A DNA stretch of 64,000 nucleotides from Echinicola salinicaeni (GCF_014280965.1 NZ_JACODZ010000005.1:310001-374000); one strand, 5' to 3'. Positions 1 through 8,572 are shown, counted from the stretch's first letter. Made by a program: numbers and translations. Notes: a model not told the origin generated them from the sequence alone.

Positions 1-6
1 TAAAAA

Positions 7-41
7 TGTTTGCGCACACACTATATTTGTTTGCGCACACA
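7..41. promoter_or_regulatory. Paired LacI-type operator
   Basis: The 14-mer TGTTTGCGCACACA occurs twice in direct orientation at 7-20 and 28-41, exactly 21 bp apart, about two helical turns. Each copy is an imperfect palindrome around GCGC, 12 of 14 positions being symmetric, which is the form of LacI-family operators. The LacI-type gene starts 249 bp downstream, so it is the natural candidate to bind here. The sites may instead control a gene to the left of the window. The repeat is seen directly; the binding protein is inferred. Confidence 0.6.
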
Positions 42-109
42 TAGAAACAAAAGCAATAAACTAAGATTATATAAAAACTACGTTATTTTAAGATTCATTA
101 AATATTACT

Positions 110-117
110 CATCTTTG
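110..117 (+). promoter_or_regulatory. Candidate -7 promoter element
   Basis: CATCTTTG followed by TAGCC matches seven of eight positions of the Bacteroidota -7 element TAnnTTTG. No clear TTTG is present 19-21 bp upstream. If used, it would give a leader of about 165 nt for the LacI-type gene at 290. Confidence 0.3.
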
Positions 118-289
118 TAGCCTTTTAATTAAGTTTTTGGTTACAATTAAAAAATGTTGTTAACAATTCAGTAATACAACTACACTTGATTCCTATTATC
201 AGGTGATTTTATTTTGCTGACAGTTGGAAAAAAGTCATTAAATTGTTCTGGATATAGCTAATTATATTCCAAATCAGCTTTATACTTAA

Positions 290-1363
290 ATGGAGAAGAA
301 TAAAACAATTCGGATTAAGGACATTGCCAAATTATCTGGTGTTTCAGTTGGAACAGTAGACAGGGTAATTCATAAAAGAGGCAAAGTTTCTGATGTAGCC
401 CGTAAAAAGGTGGAGAAAATCTTGAAAGAAATCGACTACACCCCAAACCTTCTCGCCAAAACCTTAGGCTCAAATAAGACCAATAGAATTGCTGTATTGG
501 TTCCCCACCCTGATGAAGATCCTTACTGGAAACTTTCTTTGGACAGTCTGGAGGCCTCAAAGAAAGAATGGCAACCCTACCAAATGCAAATCGAAACCCA
601 TTTCTTTAAATTAAATGATGAAGAATCATTTAAAAGAGTAGCCTATAATGTTTTGGAAAATAAGCCCGATGCGATCATTAGTGCTCCTATCTTCCTCAAT
701 GTAGCCTTGGATTTTTTTAAAGAAATACAGCGTTTGGGAATACCTTATGTTCATTTTAATACCATGATTAATGGAATATCTCCCCTTGCTTTTATCGGAC
801 AGGATCTGTACCAAAGTGGTCAGTTGGCAGGTTCTTTGATCGATCTCTGCACCAAATCCAACTCAGGAACAGTAGCCATCTTGCATATCAGCGAAAAAGT
901 CCAACACTCTGTTCACTTTATTGAAAAAGAAAGGGGGTTTAGGGACTATTTTAACAAAAAACAATCTAGTAAGATGGAGGTCATATCCATTATTATCGAG
1001 GGTGATGATATGAAGTCTTTTGAATCCAAACTAGTAGATGCTATTAAATCCAATGATATTAAAGGATTATTCATTCCGACTTCTTCGGGTGCCAAACTAA
1101 CCGCTAATATTATTAGTAAATACAAGCTTCCTAATATTTGTATAGTAGGATATGATTTGTTGAAGGAGAATATAGAATTATTAAAATCAGGTCAGATTAA
1201 TTTTCTGATCAACCAAAATCCAAACAGACAAGTAAATAGAGGAATTTACCACTTGGCCAATCATCTATTATTCAAAAAAGAGACACCAAAATTAGAACTT
1301 TTCCCCCTTGAGGTAATTACTAAACATAATCTGGATTCTTATATCAAATCCAATATCCATTAG
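290..1363 (+). CDS. LacI family transcriptional regulator
   Basis: A one-component sugar-responsive DNA-binding regulator of 357 aa, normal family length. Residues 1-60 form the LacI helix-turn-helix and hinge, with IKDIAKLSGVSVGTVDRVIH as the DNA-binding helices. The remainder is a type 1 periplasmic-binding-protein fold that would bind the effector, beginning near NRIAVLVPHPDEDPYW. The VDRVIH helix and overall look recall LacI members that sense sugar acids or other ligands, but the effector cannot be read from sequence. The gene is transcribed alone and ends 3 bp before the convergent stop of the DUF5777 gene. Two putative operators lie upstream at 7-41. Confidence 0.9.
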   Translation: MEKNKTIRIKDIAKLSGVSVGTVDRVIHKRGKVSDVARKKVEKILKEIDYTPNLLAKTLGSNKTNRIAVLVPHPDEDPYWKLSLDSLEASKKEWQPYQMQIETHFFKLNDEESFKRVAYNVLENKPDAIISAPIFLNVALDFFKEIQRLGIPYVHFNTMINGISPLAFIGQDLYQSGQLAGSLIDLCTKSNSGTVAILHISEKVQHSVHFIEKERGFRDYFNKKQSSKMEVISIIIEGDDMKSFESKLVDAIKSNDIKGLFIPTSSGAKLTANIISKYKLPNICIVGYDLLKENIELLKSGQINFLINQNPNRQVNRGIYHLANHLLFKKETPKLELFPLEVITKHNLDSYIKSNIH

Positions 1364-1366
1364 GCC

Positions 1367-2275
1367 TTACCATGATTTATTCTTCTCTTTAAGCTGAAAT
1401 GACCTGGAAATATTAAAGCCAAAATGAATATCTCCATCCCAGAAATTTCCGCTGGTTCCGGGGATGAATCCTGTTTCTGTCATGGCCTGAGCATTGGTTA
1501 AATGGAGTTGAAAAACATGTCCTCCTGTTTCTATATCAAAACCAATGGCGAAAACATCGTATAATCCGTCATCCTCATTGGGATTTACGCGATAATAATA
1601 CTCCAAATTCAACGAGGTCCGCTTGGTTAGTTTTAAACTCCCTCCAACACCTAAGGCAATAAGATCATTTTTGTCTTCCTTAGTTGGCACCAAGTTTTGA
1701 TGGACATAACTGGGCATTAACTGTAGGGAAACACACTTTGAAAACTTTCTGGAGATTAATATTTGGTGCGCAAAGGAAAGTCTTCTCTGAAAATTCAAAG
1801 GTAATTCGGGTCTCTTAAAAGTATTGACCGCCATACTGGAATACCACGTCATGGAAACCGGTATATTTCTGACACCTGATTGTTGACGGAGGAAATTATA
1901 TTTGGCAAAACCATCATAGACTTTTTGAAATGAATTCCTTCCAAAACCAACCGTCAGGCGATCGGTAAAAGCATATTCCAGGCCCAGCCGAATATTGGCT
2001 TCATCTAAGCCGAAAAAATTATAAGCGCCAGAATTTAACCTACCGAAACGATGTGATATCATAAAATCTAGATTCCCTGCACCTCTGATCATAACAGTGT
2101 GCCCATTGATCAGTCGAGTCCCTTTAAATGTTCCCAATACAATATTTTCTATTGGATCGACATCTTGCTGTAATTGCTCCAGCAAACTATCCTGTGCCAT
2201 TAGAGATGAAGTTTGACCAAAAACTTTCAAAAAAACTGTTGCTAGAACTAAAATTACTACTTTCAAAATTTTCAT
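1367..2275 (-). CDS. DUF5777 family outer-membrane beta-barrel protein (module A)
   Basis: 302 aa with a signal peptide ending near VFGQTSSLMAQ, then alternating hydrophobic strands typical of an outer-membrane barrel. Shared hallmarks with the paralogue at 29521-30381 are the N-terminal HRFGRLNSGAYNFFGLD block, the GLEYAFTDRLTVGFGRNS block and a near C-terminal block containing GFDIETGGHVFQLHLTNAQA. I recognise this as the DUF5777 family. Its biochemical role is unknown. The start overlaps the stop of the upstream YceI gene by 4 bp (ATGA), so the two are translationally coupled. It is the last gene of a lipoprotein-YceI-DUF5777 operon. Confidence 0.85.
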   Translation of the reverse strand: MKILKVVILVLATVFLKVFGQTSSLMAQDSLLEQLQQDVDPIENIVLGTFKGTRLINGHTVMIRGAGNLDFMISHRFGRLNSGAYNFFGLDEANIRLGLEYAFTDRLTVGFGRNSFQKVYDGFAKYNFLRQQSGVRNIPVSMTWYSSMAVNTFKRPELPLNFQRRLSFAHQILISRKFSKCVSLQLMPSYVHQNLVPTKEDKNDLIALGVGGSLKLTKRTSLNLEYYYRVNPNEDDGLYDVFAIGFDIETGGHVFQLHLTNAQAMTETGFIPGTSGNFWDGDIHFGFNISRSFQLKEKNKSW

Positions 2276-2808
2276 CCTTCTTTGAATTTAAAATGAACGG
2301 TGACCTCCACTTCCTCTGCAATTTTTTGAAACAGGATTTTAGGTATGGAAATATTATAATCTTCAAGGGCTATAGGAAAAACAGCTTTCATAATAATTTC
2401 ATCCGCTCTTTTTTCAAATGTCCCCGTTGCTTCCATCTCTTGACTTTCTCCATGGATAGTCATAGTCCCCTCAACCCTAGCTTGTTGCTCACCAGATTCA
2501 GTTAAATTATAGTCCAACACTTTACCTTCAAAAGTAGCCCGGGGATACTTTTCTGACTCCATAAAGTTTTCATTAAAATGTTCTTGCATCAATGACTTAG
2601 CAAATTGAAAACCCTTGATCTGAACTACAAAGGCAATGGCACCTTTGTCAGCATTGAACACTCCAATAACTTCTTCATTATTAGCCTTAATATCTTCCAA
2701 AGGAGCACTCGAAAAAAAGCTCACCTCAGAAGATACCGTTCGAAATGATTGACCCCATAGTGGAGAGGCAATCAACCAAAGCATTAAGGCAATTAAATAA
2801 GCTTTCAT
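2272..2808 (-). CDS. YceI family periplasmic protein (module A)
   Basis: 178 aa with a cleavable signal peptide (cleavage likely after SPLWGQS). The rest is a lipocalin-like YceI domain. Family features include VSFFSSAPLEDIKANNEEV near the start, the MQEHFNENFMESEKYPRATF block in the middle (the usual MR..HL.S.ddFD.e.yP..F block) and LEDYNISIPKILFQKIAEEV near the end. YceI proteins bind polyprenyl or isoprenoid ligands in structures known from the family. The gene sits 11 bp downstream of the haem-like lipoprotein gene and overlaps the DUF5777 gene by 4 bp. It resembles the YceI protein at 30390-30947 more than the two at 16-18.7 kb. Confidence 0.9.
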   Translation of the reverse strand: MKAYLIALMLWLIASPLWGQSFRTVSSEVSFFSSAPLEDIKANNEEVIGVFNADKGAIAFVVQIKGFQFAKSLMQEHFNENFMESEKYPRATFEGKVLDYNLTESGEQQARVEGTMTIHGESQEMEATGTFEKRADEIIMKAVFPIALEDYNISIPKILFQKIAEEVEVTVHFKFKEG

Positions 2809-2819
2809 GACAAATTTCT

Positions 2820-3185
2820 TTAGTTGTTATTAGCTCCATTAGCCACCCAACAATATATATCATCCTTTTGGGTCTGTGTCAATGTCAAACCGGAACTTGC
2901 TTCTGGCATAAAGCCACTTTCTGTATAACTCCTGATTTGAGTAGCATTTTGAATAATATTGGATGTTACAGTTAAATCCACCCTACCAGTTCCTGCCACA
3001 TGGCATCCTGAAATGGCACAATTATTTTCAATTATTGTAGATACTTCACCTGATAAGGTCGCCTCATTATCATCACATCGGTCTGCACTTGGATTATTAG
3101 GCATGATATCATCTTCATTTTCACTTCCACAAGCCAACATTCCCAATAACATGCAGCTAATTAATAAGATTTTTGAACTTTTCAT
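2820..3185 (-). CDS. Small lipoprotein with c-type-haem-like CX4CH motif (module A)
   Basis: 121 aa from the preferred Met at 3185; the frame is open to another Met at 3209, but the downstream start gives a proper lipoprotein signal, MKSSKILLISCMLLGMLAC. After an acidic linker it carries NNCAISGCHVAGTGRVDLT, a CX4CH motif, and later a GFMPEASSG segment whose Met could be an axial haem ligand. Short cytochrome-c-like domains with this variant spacing are seen in Bacteroidota and Planctomycetes proteins. Predicted location is the periplasmic face of a membrane. First gene of the operon with YceI and DUF5777. Haem attachment is inferred, not shown. Confidence 0.75.
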   Translation of the reverse strand: MKSSKILLISCMLLGMLACGSENEDDIMPNNPSADRCDDNEATLSGEVSTIIENNCAISGCHVAGTGRVDLTVTSNIIQNATQIRSYTESGFMPEASSGLTLTQTQKDDIYCWVANGANNN

Positions 3186-3215
3186 TTTAATTGATTTTAG
3201 GTTGAACATTGTTTT

Positions 3216-3258
3216 ATCAAAAAAAGAAAGGGGACAGCAATACGCGATAACCGTCCCC
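3216..3258 (-). terminator. Rho-independent terminator after CHRD gene
   Basis: On the minus strand GGGGAC (3258-3253) pairs with GTCCCC (3235-3230) across a 17-nt loop and is followed by TTTCTTTTTTT. It lies just after the stop of the CHRD lipoprotein gene and separates it from the downstream lipoprotein-YceI-DUF5777 operon. Confidence 0.75.
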
Positions 3259-3270
3259 TCATACTATCGG

Positions 3271-3780
3271 CTAGTAAGGGACACCTCCACCATTTCCATT
3301 ATTGGATGTCCCAGTTGCATTACTGCCAATATCCCCTTGGGCAACTAATGTAGACAACTCTGAAGCGCTTAGATGAACATTCACGTATCCGTCAAATGCA
3401 ATCAATTCCTCATAAGTAATCTCCGTTCCATCATTTCTTTCTGTGACAGTAGTACTGCTTTCTCCTGTGGCACCATCTACATTCATCAAATCTATCACTA
3501 TACCACCACCTTCACTTGCTGAATTGGCATGTATATGTGAGGGATGAGAATTTCCCGCAGCAGTACCAGACAAGTCAATTTCTATTAGGGTAAATCCATC
3601 AGTTTGCCTTGTGAAAGTAACTGTACCTGACACCCCAGACTCTCCGACAGCATTTAAATTATAGACTTTTTTCTGCACTTGTGGGATTGGGTCATCATCA
3701 TCATCATCATTACATGCAACCATTCCTGCAGCAAGCAGTAATATCATCCCCAACAACCAAAACTTCATATACTTTTCCAT
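3271..3780 (-). CDS. CHRD-domain lipoprotein
   Basis: 169 aa from the Met at 3780; an upstream in-frame Met at 3804 would only lengthen the signal. The lipobox is AAGMVAC followed by a poly-Asp run. One CHRD domain fills most of the protein: VSGTVTF, GNSHPSHIHANSASEGG, then AFDGYVNVHLSASELSTLVAQGDIG, and a Gly/Asn-rich tail. CHRD domains take their name from chordin; their role in bacteria is unclear. The HPSHIH and NVHLS histidines are conserved in the six-repeat protein at 20068-22389, suggesting shared metal or ligand binding. Single transcription unit ending at a strong terminator. Confidence 0.85.
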   Translation of the reverse strand: MEKYMKFWLLGMILLLAAGMVACNDDDDDDPIPQVQKKVYNLNAVGESGVSGTVTFTRQTDGFTLIEIDLSGTAAGNSHPSHIHANSASEGGGIVIDLMNVDGATGESSTTVTERNDGTEITYEELIAFDGYVNVHLSASELSTLVAQGDIGSNATGTSNNGNGGGVPY

Positions 3781-3902
3781 GACTTTATTTTTAAATATTT
3801 TCAATAACTATTAGGCAATACTTTTCCAACCTGCCATTTTCCCTCATTTTTTGGTACAAAATGCAGGTCACCATTTTTCTAAAACTTATTATCTATAAAA
3901 CA

Positions 3903-5126
3903 CTACCAATTATATTTTAAGCCTATAAGTGCTCCTGCACTCTTAAGACTTACCTGCCCTTCCCCCACCCCTTTTAGAGGTAATTTCAAATAGGGCTCAA
4001 CCTGTATAGATAGTTTTTCCGAAAGTCTTCTTTCATACCCCATACTTATATTGAGTACCTGAAAATAATGCTGGTTTTTGTTCCTAATTTCCAGGTTTTC
4101 ATAATTTGGATAGTAAGAACTGTAACCATTTACCAGCTGATATTTCTCCTTCAGCATTAGATAAGAGGACAATCCAGAACTGATATACCATCTATCCATT
4201 GTGCCTTTAATTGCATAATACCTGATATTAAGAGGTATATCCAACACATAACAATCTCCTTCCAGCCAGGTGATTGGCTTTGAACTTGGATAGGAAAATT
4301 GATAGCCATCACTAGTCCCATAGGTCTTAAAGGCATATAAAGCGCCCAAGTTTAGGCTCCATTTAGGTAGAAAATAATATTCAATATTTATTCCCGCACT
4401 GGTCCCCACTCCCCTTACTTCTTTAAGCTTTAAGGCACTGACATCAGGAGAAAGTAATAATGAAAAACTCCATCTCTGTGAAATCCTATTTTCTGCCTTC
4501 TTAACTAATACAGCTCCCTCTGCTTCCACATCTAGTACCAGTTCCTTTTCATAATCCTGCTCAAAGATGGGCAATGGCTTATTCATAGATCCTACCGTCA
4601 ATTCCCTGTTATTCTTTTGATAAAACGGATCATGGCTACCTCTTTTTTCTGATTCTGATCTATCCATTTCTTGGATAAACCTATTGGCTTTGATATTTGA
4701 AGTTTCAGCCAAATTTTCTTTTTGATCTACGTTACCAGGTTCAGTATCTTCTTTGATATCATCAATATTTATGCTTCCCTGATTCTGCGCAGAAGCAGCA
4801 GTTTCCTTGTCGGGAATATTACCTGGCGTTCCTTGCCTTTGATTATTCTTCTGCACGATTATATTTGAGTTTTCCTCTTGATATGGCTTATCAAAAGCAT
4901 CGATAGTCCACCAGCTCAATGCTCCTACCCATAATAATCCCAAACCGAAGAGAAACCACTTGTATCTATAAAATCCTCCTGCTTTGTTATTTCCGGGCAA
5001 ATGGATCATCTTTTCCTGCATCTTTTCCCAGTCCTCCTCCACAAAAGGAATCTCTGGCTCATCCAAGCCCTCTCTGAAGAAATCATCCAGCTCCTTATCG
5101 CTCATATTTCGCCAGTCTTTTTTCAT
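3903..5126 (-). CDS. ECF-sigma partner: membrane-anchored protein with C-terminal beta-barrel-like domain
   Basis: 407 aa. The N-terminal 50 residues are acidic and cytoplasmic (SDKELDDFFREGLDEP), followed by one transmembrane segment around 55-75 (FLFGLGLLWVGALSWWTI), a polar linker, and a C-terminal region from about 215 that looks like a PorT-type outer-membrane beta-barrel (WSFSLLLSPDVSALKLKE to ALIGLKYNW). It is encoded directly after the ECF sigma gene with a 32-bp overlap, so it is probably its anti-sigma-like partner. This layout recurs in Bacteroidota. How an inner-membrane anchor and a barrel-like domain function in one chain is not clear. Confidence 0.7.
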   Translation of the reverse strand: MKKDWRNMSDKELDDFFREGLDEPEIPFVEEDWEKMQEKMIHLPGNNKAGGFYRYKWFLFGLGLLWVGALSWWTIDAFDKPYQEENSNIIVQKNNQRQGTPGNIPDKETAASAQNQGSINIDDIKEDTEPGNVDQKENLAETSNIKANRFIQEMDRSESEKRGSHDPFYQKNNRELTVGSMNKPLPIFEQDYEKELVLDVEAEGAVLVKKAENRISQRWSFSLLLSPDVSALKLKEVRGVGTSAGINIEYYFLPKWSLNLGALYAFKTYGTSDGYQFSYPSSKPITWLEGDCYVLDIPLNIRYYAIKGTMDRWYISSGLSSYLMLKEKYQLVNGYSSYYPNYENLEIRNKNQHYFQVLNISMGYERRLSEKLSIQVEPYLKLPLKGVGEGQVSLKSAGALIGLKYNW

Positions 5127-5658
5127 GATTCCTTTTTAGTAATTCCCTTAAATTCAATCTTGCCCTGGATAGGTTAGACTTGGAAGCTCCTTCACTTATC
5201 CCCAATAAGTCTGCTATTTCAGGATGCGAATAACCTTCAATTACATACAAACTGAATACAGTCCTGTACATTGGAGACAAGCTTTGTATAAGTTTTATCA
5301 ACTCTTCATAAGAGAGTTCATTAATGATACTGCTCTTCTTGTCTTCTACTTCCACTACCTCATCCAAACTCAAAGCATAATGGTTATTTAATTTGCTTTT
5401 ATTGTGATTAATGGATGAATTGATCAAAATTCTCCTGAACCAAGTCTTAAAAGCGTATTGCTCATCATATTGCTGGATTTTGGTGAATACCTTCATGAAG
5501 CTATCATTCAATACCTCCACCGCGTCATTTCTATTACTCGTATAACGTAGACAAACACTCATACCATAACTGTAAAACTGCTTATACAACAGTTCTTGGG
5601 ACTTTCTATCATTTTTCAGGAGCCCCTTAATCAGCCTTTGGTCCGGTTCGTAGTTCAC
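5095..5658 (-). CDS. ECF-type RNA polymerase sigma factor
   Basis: 187 aa. Sigma region 2 covers roughly residues 20-90 (DAVEVLNDSFMKVFTKI, AFKTWFRRILINSSINHNK) and region 4 covers 125-180, with the helix-turn-helix YSHPEIADLLGISEGASKSNLSRARLNLRELL. Length and domain order are typical of extracytoplasmic-function sigma factors of Bacteroidota. The start codon is GTG at 5658; there is no upstream in-frame ATG. The last 32 bp overlap the downstream membrane gene, which supports co-translation of a sigma/anti-sigma pair. The target regulon cannot be read from the window. Confidence 0.9.
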   Translation of the reverse strand: MNYEPDQRLIKGLLKNDRKSQELLYKQFYSYGMSVCLRYTSNRNDAVEVLNDSFMKVFTKIQQYDEQYAFKTWFRRILINSSINHNKSKLNNHYALSLDEVVEVEDKKSSIINELSYEELIKLIQSLSPMYRTVFSLYVIEGYSHPEIADLLGISEGASKSNLSRARLNLRELLKRNHEKRLAKYER

Positions 5659-5958
5659 AACAGAAATGGTTCATTTGCCTATACAAGACATTCTTCGAAA
5701 GGGTTGCGTCAACATTTAATATTTCTCCCTTTACAACAATTAAACGATTATATATTGAAAAATAGACACATACACTTATTATGATTGTAAAAAATTTGGG
5801 CACAAAATATATAATTGAAAGGATCGACATAAAAAACTGAAAACAATATCCTATTAAAAATGGAAGGGGGGCATCCAAGTTATTCATTGGACCACATGCC
5901 CATTGTAGAATGCCATTAAAATAGCAAAGTGCCTATCCGCAGAAACCAATACAACCAA
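5659..5958. other. Intergenic region upstream of the sigma gene
   Basis: 300 bp between the end of the cbb3 operon and the GTG start of the ECF sigma gene. The small ORFs here overlap each other on both strands and have no recognisable features. It should contain the promoter for the sigma gene and the end of the long cco transcript. I could not pick out a convincing terminator or promoter. Confidence 0.5.
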
Positions 5959-6666
5959 TTATTTGCAAATGGTCATACTAGCAGGGATTCCATTTGAAGG
6001 GTCGAATACTTCCAATGCAGGACTTAAAAAATGAATCCCCAAACCCAGGCCTCTTATAACAAACAATAAACCTATGAATATGGCAAAATAAGGCATTAAC
6101 CTAAACAGCCTTATTCTCCAATCTGCATTGAATAAATTTCCACTTAGCATTAAGGCCAATAAAAGTGGAATTGTGCCCATTCCAAAACTAACCATATAAA
6201 TTGCACCTTCTACAGGTCCTGCCATGGCCATAGATCCCAACAAGGCTATATATACCATTCCGCAGGGCAAAAAACCGTTGACTAAGCCTGTCATAAAAAA
6301 AGCCTTTGAACCTCCTTTTTTCAACCAATATCCCAGAGCATTTTTAACCTTGGCCACAAGCTGATAAGCCCCTCCTTTTGCCAGAGCCCTTTCGCTCTTT
6401 TTATACATAAACGCGAAAAGAATAATCAAAACTCCGAGGCCTATAGAGACCCATTGTTGAAAACCTGCCAACTCCAAGCCCAAACCGATGGTACCAGCAA
6501 ATAATCCTAAAATGGCATAAGTGCCTGTTCGGCCTAGGTTGTACCAAACTTTTTTCATGACAGCCTTTTGTTTATCGGAGCTTGATACTGCCAAGGCAAT
6601 CGGGCCACACATTCCAAGACAATGAAATGAACCCAAAAATCCCAAAAGAAATGCTGTCCAAATCAT
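5959..6666 (-). CDS. TauE/SafE-like membrane protein of the cbb3 operon
   Basis: 235 aa with about six transmembrane helices. It opens with AFLLGFLGSFHCLGMCGPIA, the HCxGMCG motif found in a subgroup of the sulfite-exporter TauE/SafE superfamily that accompanies cbb3 oxidase and copper genes. A second FLPCGMVYIALLGSMA motif lies near residue 135. The start ATG shares one base with the stop codon of the ccoH gene, so it is translationally coupled and is the last gene of the cco operon. A role in copper handling or oxidase maturation is plausible from context but not proven. Confidence 0.85.
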   Translation of the reverse strand: MIWTAFLLGFLGSFHCLGMCGPIALAVSSSDKQKAVMKKVWYNLGRTGTYAILGLFAGTIGLGLELAGFQQWVSIGLGVLIILFAFMYKKSERALAKGGAYQLVAKVKNALGYWLKKGGSKAFFMTGLVNGFLPCGMVYIALLGSMAMAGPVEGAIYMVSFGMGTIPLLLALMLSGNLFNADWRIRLFRLMPYFAIFIGLLFVIRGLGLGIHFLSPALEVFDPSNGIPASMTICK

Positions 6667-7091
6667 TATAGTGTGATTTTTAGCTCTTCAAAATATTCCT
6701 TACCGGCATTGGACCAAGCGACTTTTGCCTTCCAATAGCCTTGCTCCAATTTGCTCAGGCTAATCTTCTTATTTTCTGTCTGATCAATTTCAAAATCTAT
6801 TTTCTGATCCAAGCGTGCATCGGAAGGTCTAAAAAGCCAAACCGTTCCTTTCATCCCATCTTCCAAGTGGATATTCAATGATTTTTCCGAGGGATCAAAG
6901 TTCATTGCTTTTTCAGATAACAATGCGGCATTGGAAACCTTTTCTATTTGTTCCTGATATTTGATCTCAGCCTCATAGTACTGTTCTGTAACCAAATGGA
7001 TATCATCCTGTTTGATGCAAATTCCCACCATGGTAAAAACAATGGCTGCAAATACAACAAATACCAATACAATCGAATTTCCCCAGTTCAT
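6666..7091 (-). CDS. ccoH: FixH/CcoH family oxidase assembly protein
   Basis: 141 aa. One N-terminal transmembrane helix (NSIVLVFVVFAAIVFTMVGIC) is followed by a short periplasmic domain with YYEAEIKYQEQIEK, typical of FixH. FixH/CcoH assists assembly of cbb3-type cytochrome oxidase, probably with the CcoI copper pump. It follows ccoG by 22 bp and abuts the SafE-like gene. Sequence divergence is high in this family, so the call rests on size, topology and operon position together. Confidence 0.85.
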   Translation of the reverse strand: MNWGNSIVLVFVVFAAIVFTMVGICIKQDDIHLVTEQYYEAEIKYQEQIEKVSNAALLSEKAMNFDPSEKSLNIHLEDGMKGTVWLFRPSDARLDQKIDFEIDQTENKKISLSKLEQGYWKAKVAWSNAGKEYFEELKITL

Positions 7092-7113
7092 AATCTCATG
7101 ATTTTAAATAATC

Positions 7114-8526
7114 CTATTTTGGCATTGGCGCCATAAAATTCGTTTTGATTTCATCGATTACTTCACCATTTTGAAGTAACAATAATTCCACTTCCTGATT
7201 AATTTCTGTTACCTCATTGGCATCGATTACCAGAAAGAACCTTCCTTCAACTTTAGATTGCCCATCCAAAGTCCAATTACCCTCATCATTGGCCTCCACT
7301 ATAAATTGGGGATTAGATGATTTTATTTGTACATCCTGCTCATCAAAGGTTTTATTAATAAAGGTCACTTCGTAAAGATTACTAATTTGACCATCAGTCC
7401 TTTCTTGATAAGTCATACCTCTAAACCTGGTAACCGTTGCTGACATTTCAGTTCTGGTCATGAGCAATCCCACAAAGGCTACTACTAAAATCAATAAAAC
7501 AGCTATATAACCTACTACCCTCGGAGTAATCAGCTTTTGATGTCCTTCCTTAATACTATTCTCAGAAGCATAACGAATCAAGCCCTTAGGTCTATCCACC
7601 TTCACCATCACCTCATCACAAGCATCAATACAGGCTGTGCAGTTGACACATTCCATTTGCACGCCATTCCTGATATCTATACCTGTAGGGCAAACCTGAA
7701 CACATAGATTACAGTCTACACAATCTCCTTTAGCTGATTTCTCAGGTTCTTTCTTATTTATTTTCCCCCTTGGCTCTCCCCGTAAGTAATCATAGGATAC
7801 ATTGATGGAATTGGTGTCCAATAAAACTCCTTGCAGCCTACCATATGGACAAACCACCGTACAGGCTTGCTCCCTAAACCAAGAGAATACAAAGAGAAAA
7901 ACCCCGGTAAAGGCCAGTAAGGCCATGAAGCCTGCCAAATGATCTGAAGGCGGACTACTTATTATTTCCAAGGTTTGATCCACCCCTATAAGGTAAGCCA
8001 TCACCAGATGGGAAATCAAAAGGGAGATAAGTAAGAACAATGTCATTTTGGCTCCCTTTTTCAATATTTTTTCCTGGTTCCAAGGCTGGGCATTCAAACG
8101 TTTTTGTTGATTGGCATCTCCCTCAATCCAATACTCGATTTTGCGAAACACCATCTCCATAAACAGGGTCTGAGGACAGGCCCAACCACAAAACACCCTT
8201 CCAAAGACTACAGTAAACAGGATGATAAAGACAAAGAATATGAGCAATAAGAACAACAGGATATGGGTATCCTGAGGCCAAAACACCTGTCCGAATATGA
8301 TGAATTTCCTTTCGAAAATATTCAACAAAAGAAAAGGCTTTCCTCCAATCTTTAGAAATGGACCTGCAAATAAAATAGCTAATAGAATCCAGGAAACATA
8401 CGTTCTCCATTTATAGAAAAAACCACGCACCTTTTTGGGATATACCCAATTCCTTCCCCCATCGTCCTTTACTGTGGAAAGGGAATCTCTAAAAGCTTCT
8501 GATTTATTTTGCTGATCGTGAGACAT
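7114..8526 (-). CDS. ccoG: Cytochrome c oxidase accessory protein CcoG
   Basis: 470 aa, an inner-membrane polyferredoxin-like protein of the FixG/RdxA family. The N-terminal half has several transmembrane helices with the FGRVFCGWACPQTLFMEMVF motif and REQACTVVCPYGRLQG. Near residue 270 are two cysteine clusters, CVDCNLCVQVCP and CVNCTACIDAC, for two 4Fe-4S clusters. The C-terminus is an Ig-like periplasmic domain. CcoG has been implicated in copper reduction for cbb3 biogenesis. It lies between ccoP and ccoH in the expected order. Confidence 0.95.
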   Translation of the reverse strand: MSHDQQNKSEAFRDSLSTVKDDGGRNWVYPKKVRGFFYKWRTYVSWILLAILFAGPFLKIGGKPFLLLNIFERKFIIFGQVFWPQDTHILLFLLLIFFVFIILFTVVFGRVFCGWACPQTLFMEMVFRKIEYWIEGDANQQKRLNAQPWNQEKILKKGAKMTLFLLISLLISHLVMAYLIGVDQTLEIISSPPSDHLAGFMALLAFTGVFLFVFSWFREQACTVVCPYGRLQGVLLDTNSINVSYDYLRGEPRGKINKKEPEKSAKGDCVDCNLCVQVCPTGIDIRNGVQMECVNCTACIDACDEVMVKVDRPKGLIRYASENSIKEGHQKLITPRVVGYIAVLLILVVAFVGLLMTRTEMSATVTRFRGMTYQERTDGQISNLYEVTFINKTFDEQDVQIKSSNPQFIVEANDEGNWTLDGQSKVEGRFFLVIDANEVTEINQEVELLLLQNGEVIDEIKTNFMAPMPK

Positions 8527-8543
8527 CGTTCTGTTTTTTGTAA

Positions 8544-8563
8544 GGGGCAGCTTATACTGCCCC
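8544..8563. other. Intra-operon hairpin between ccoP and ccoG
   Basis: GGGGCAG at 8544-8550 pairs with CTGCCCC at 8557-8563 across a 6-nt loop. There is no uridine run after the stem on the minus strand, so it is unlikely to be an intrinsic terminator. It could mark an mRNA processing or stability site separating structural from accessory genes. Confidence 0.55.
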
Positions 8564-8572
8564 TGTTATTAT

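Noticed and set aside
8544-8563. Hairpin between ccoP and ccoG as a terminator
   Set aside because: No T-run on the transcribed strand, and the operon clearly continues.
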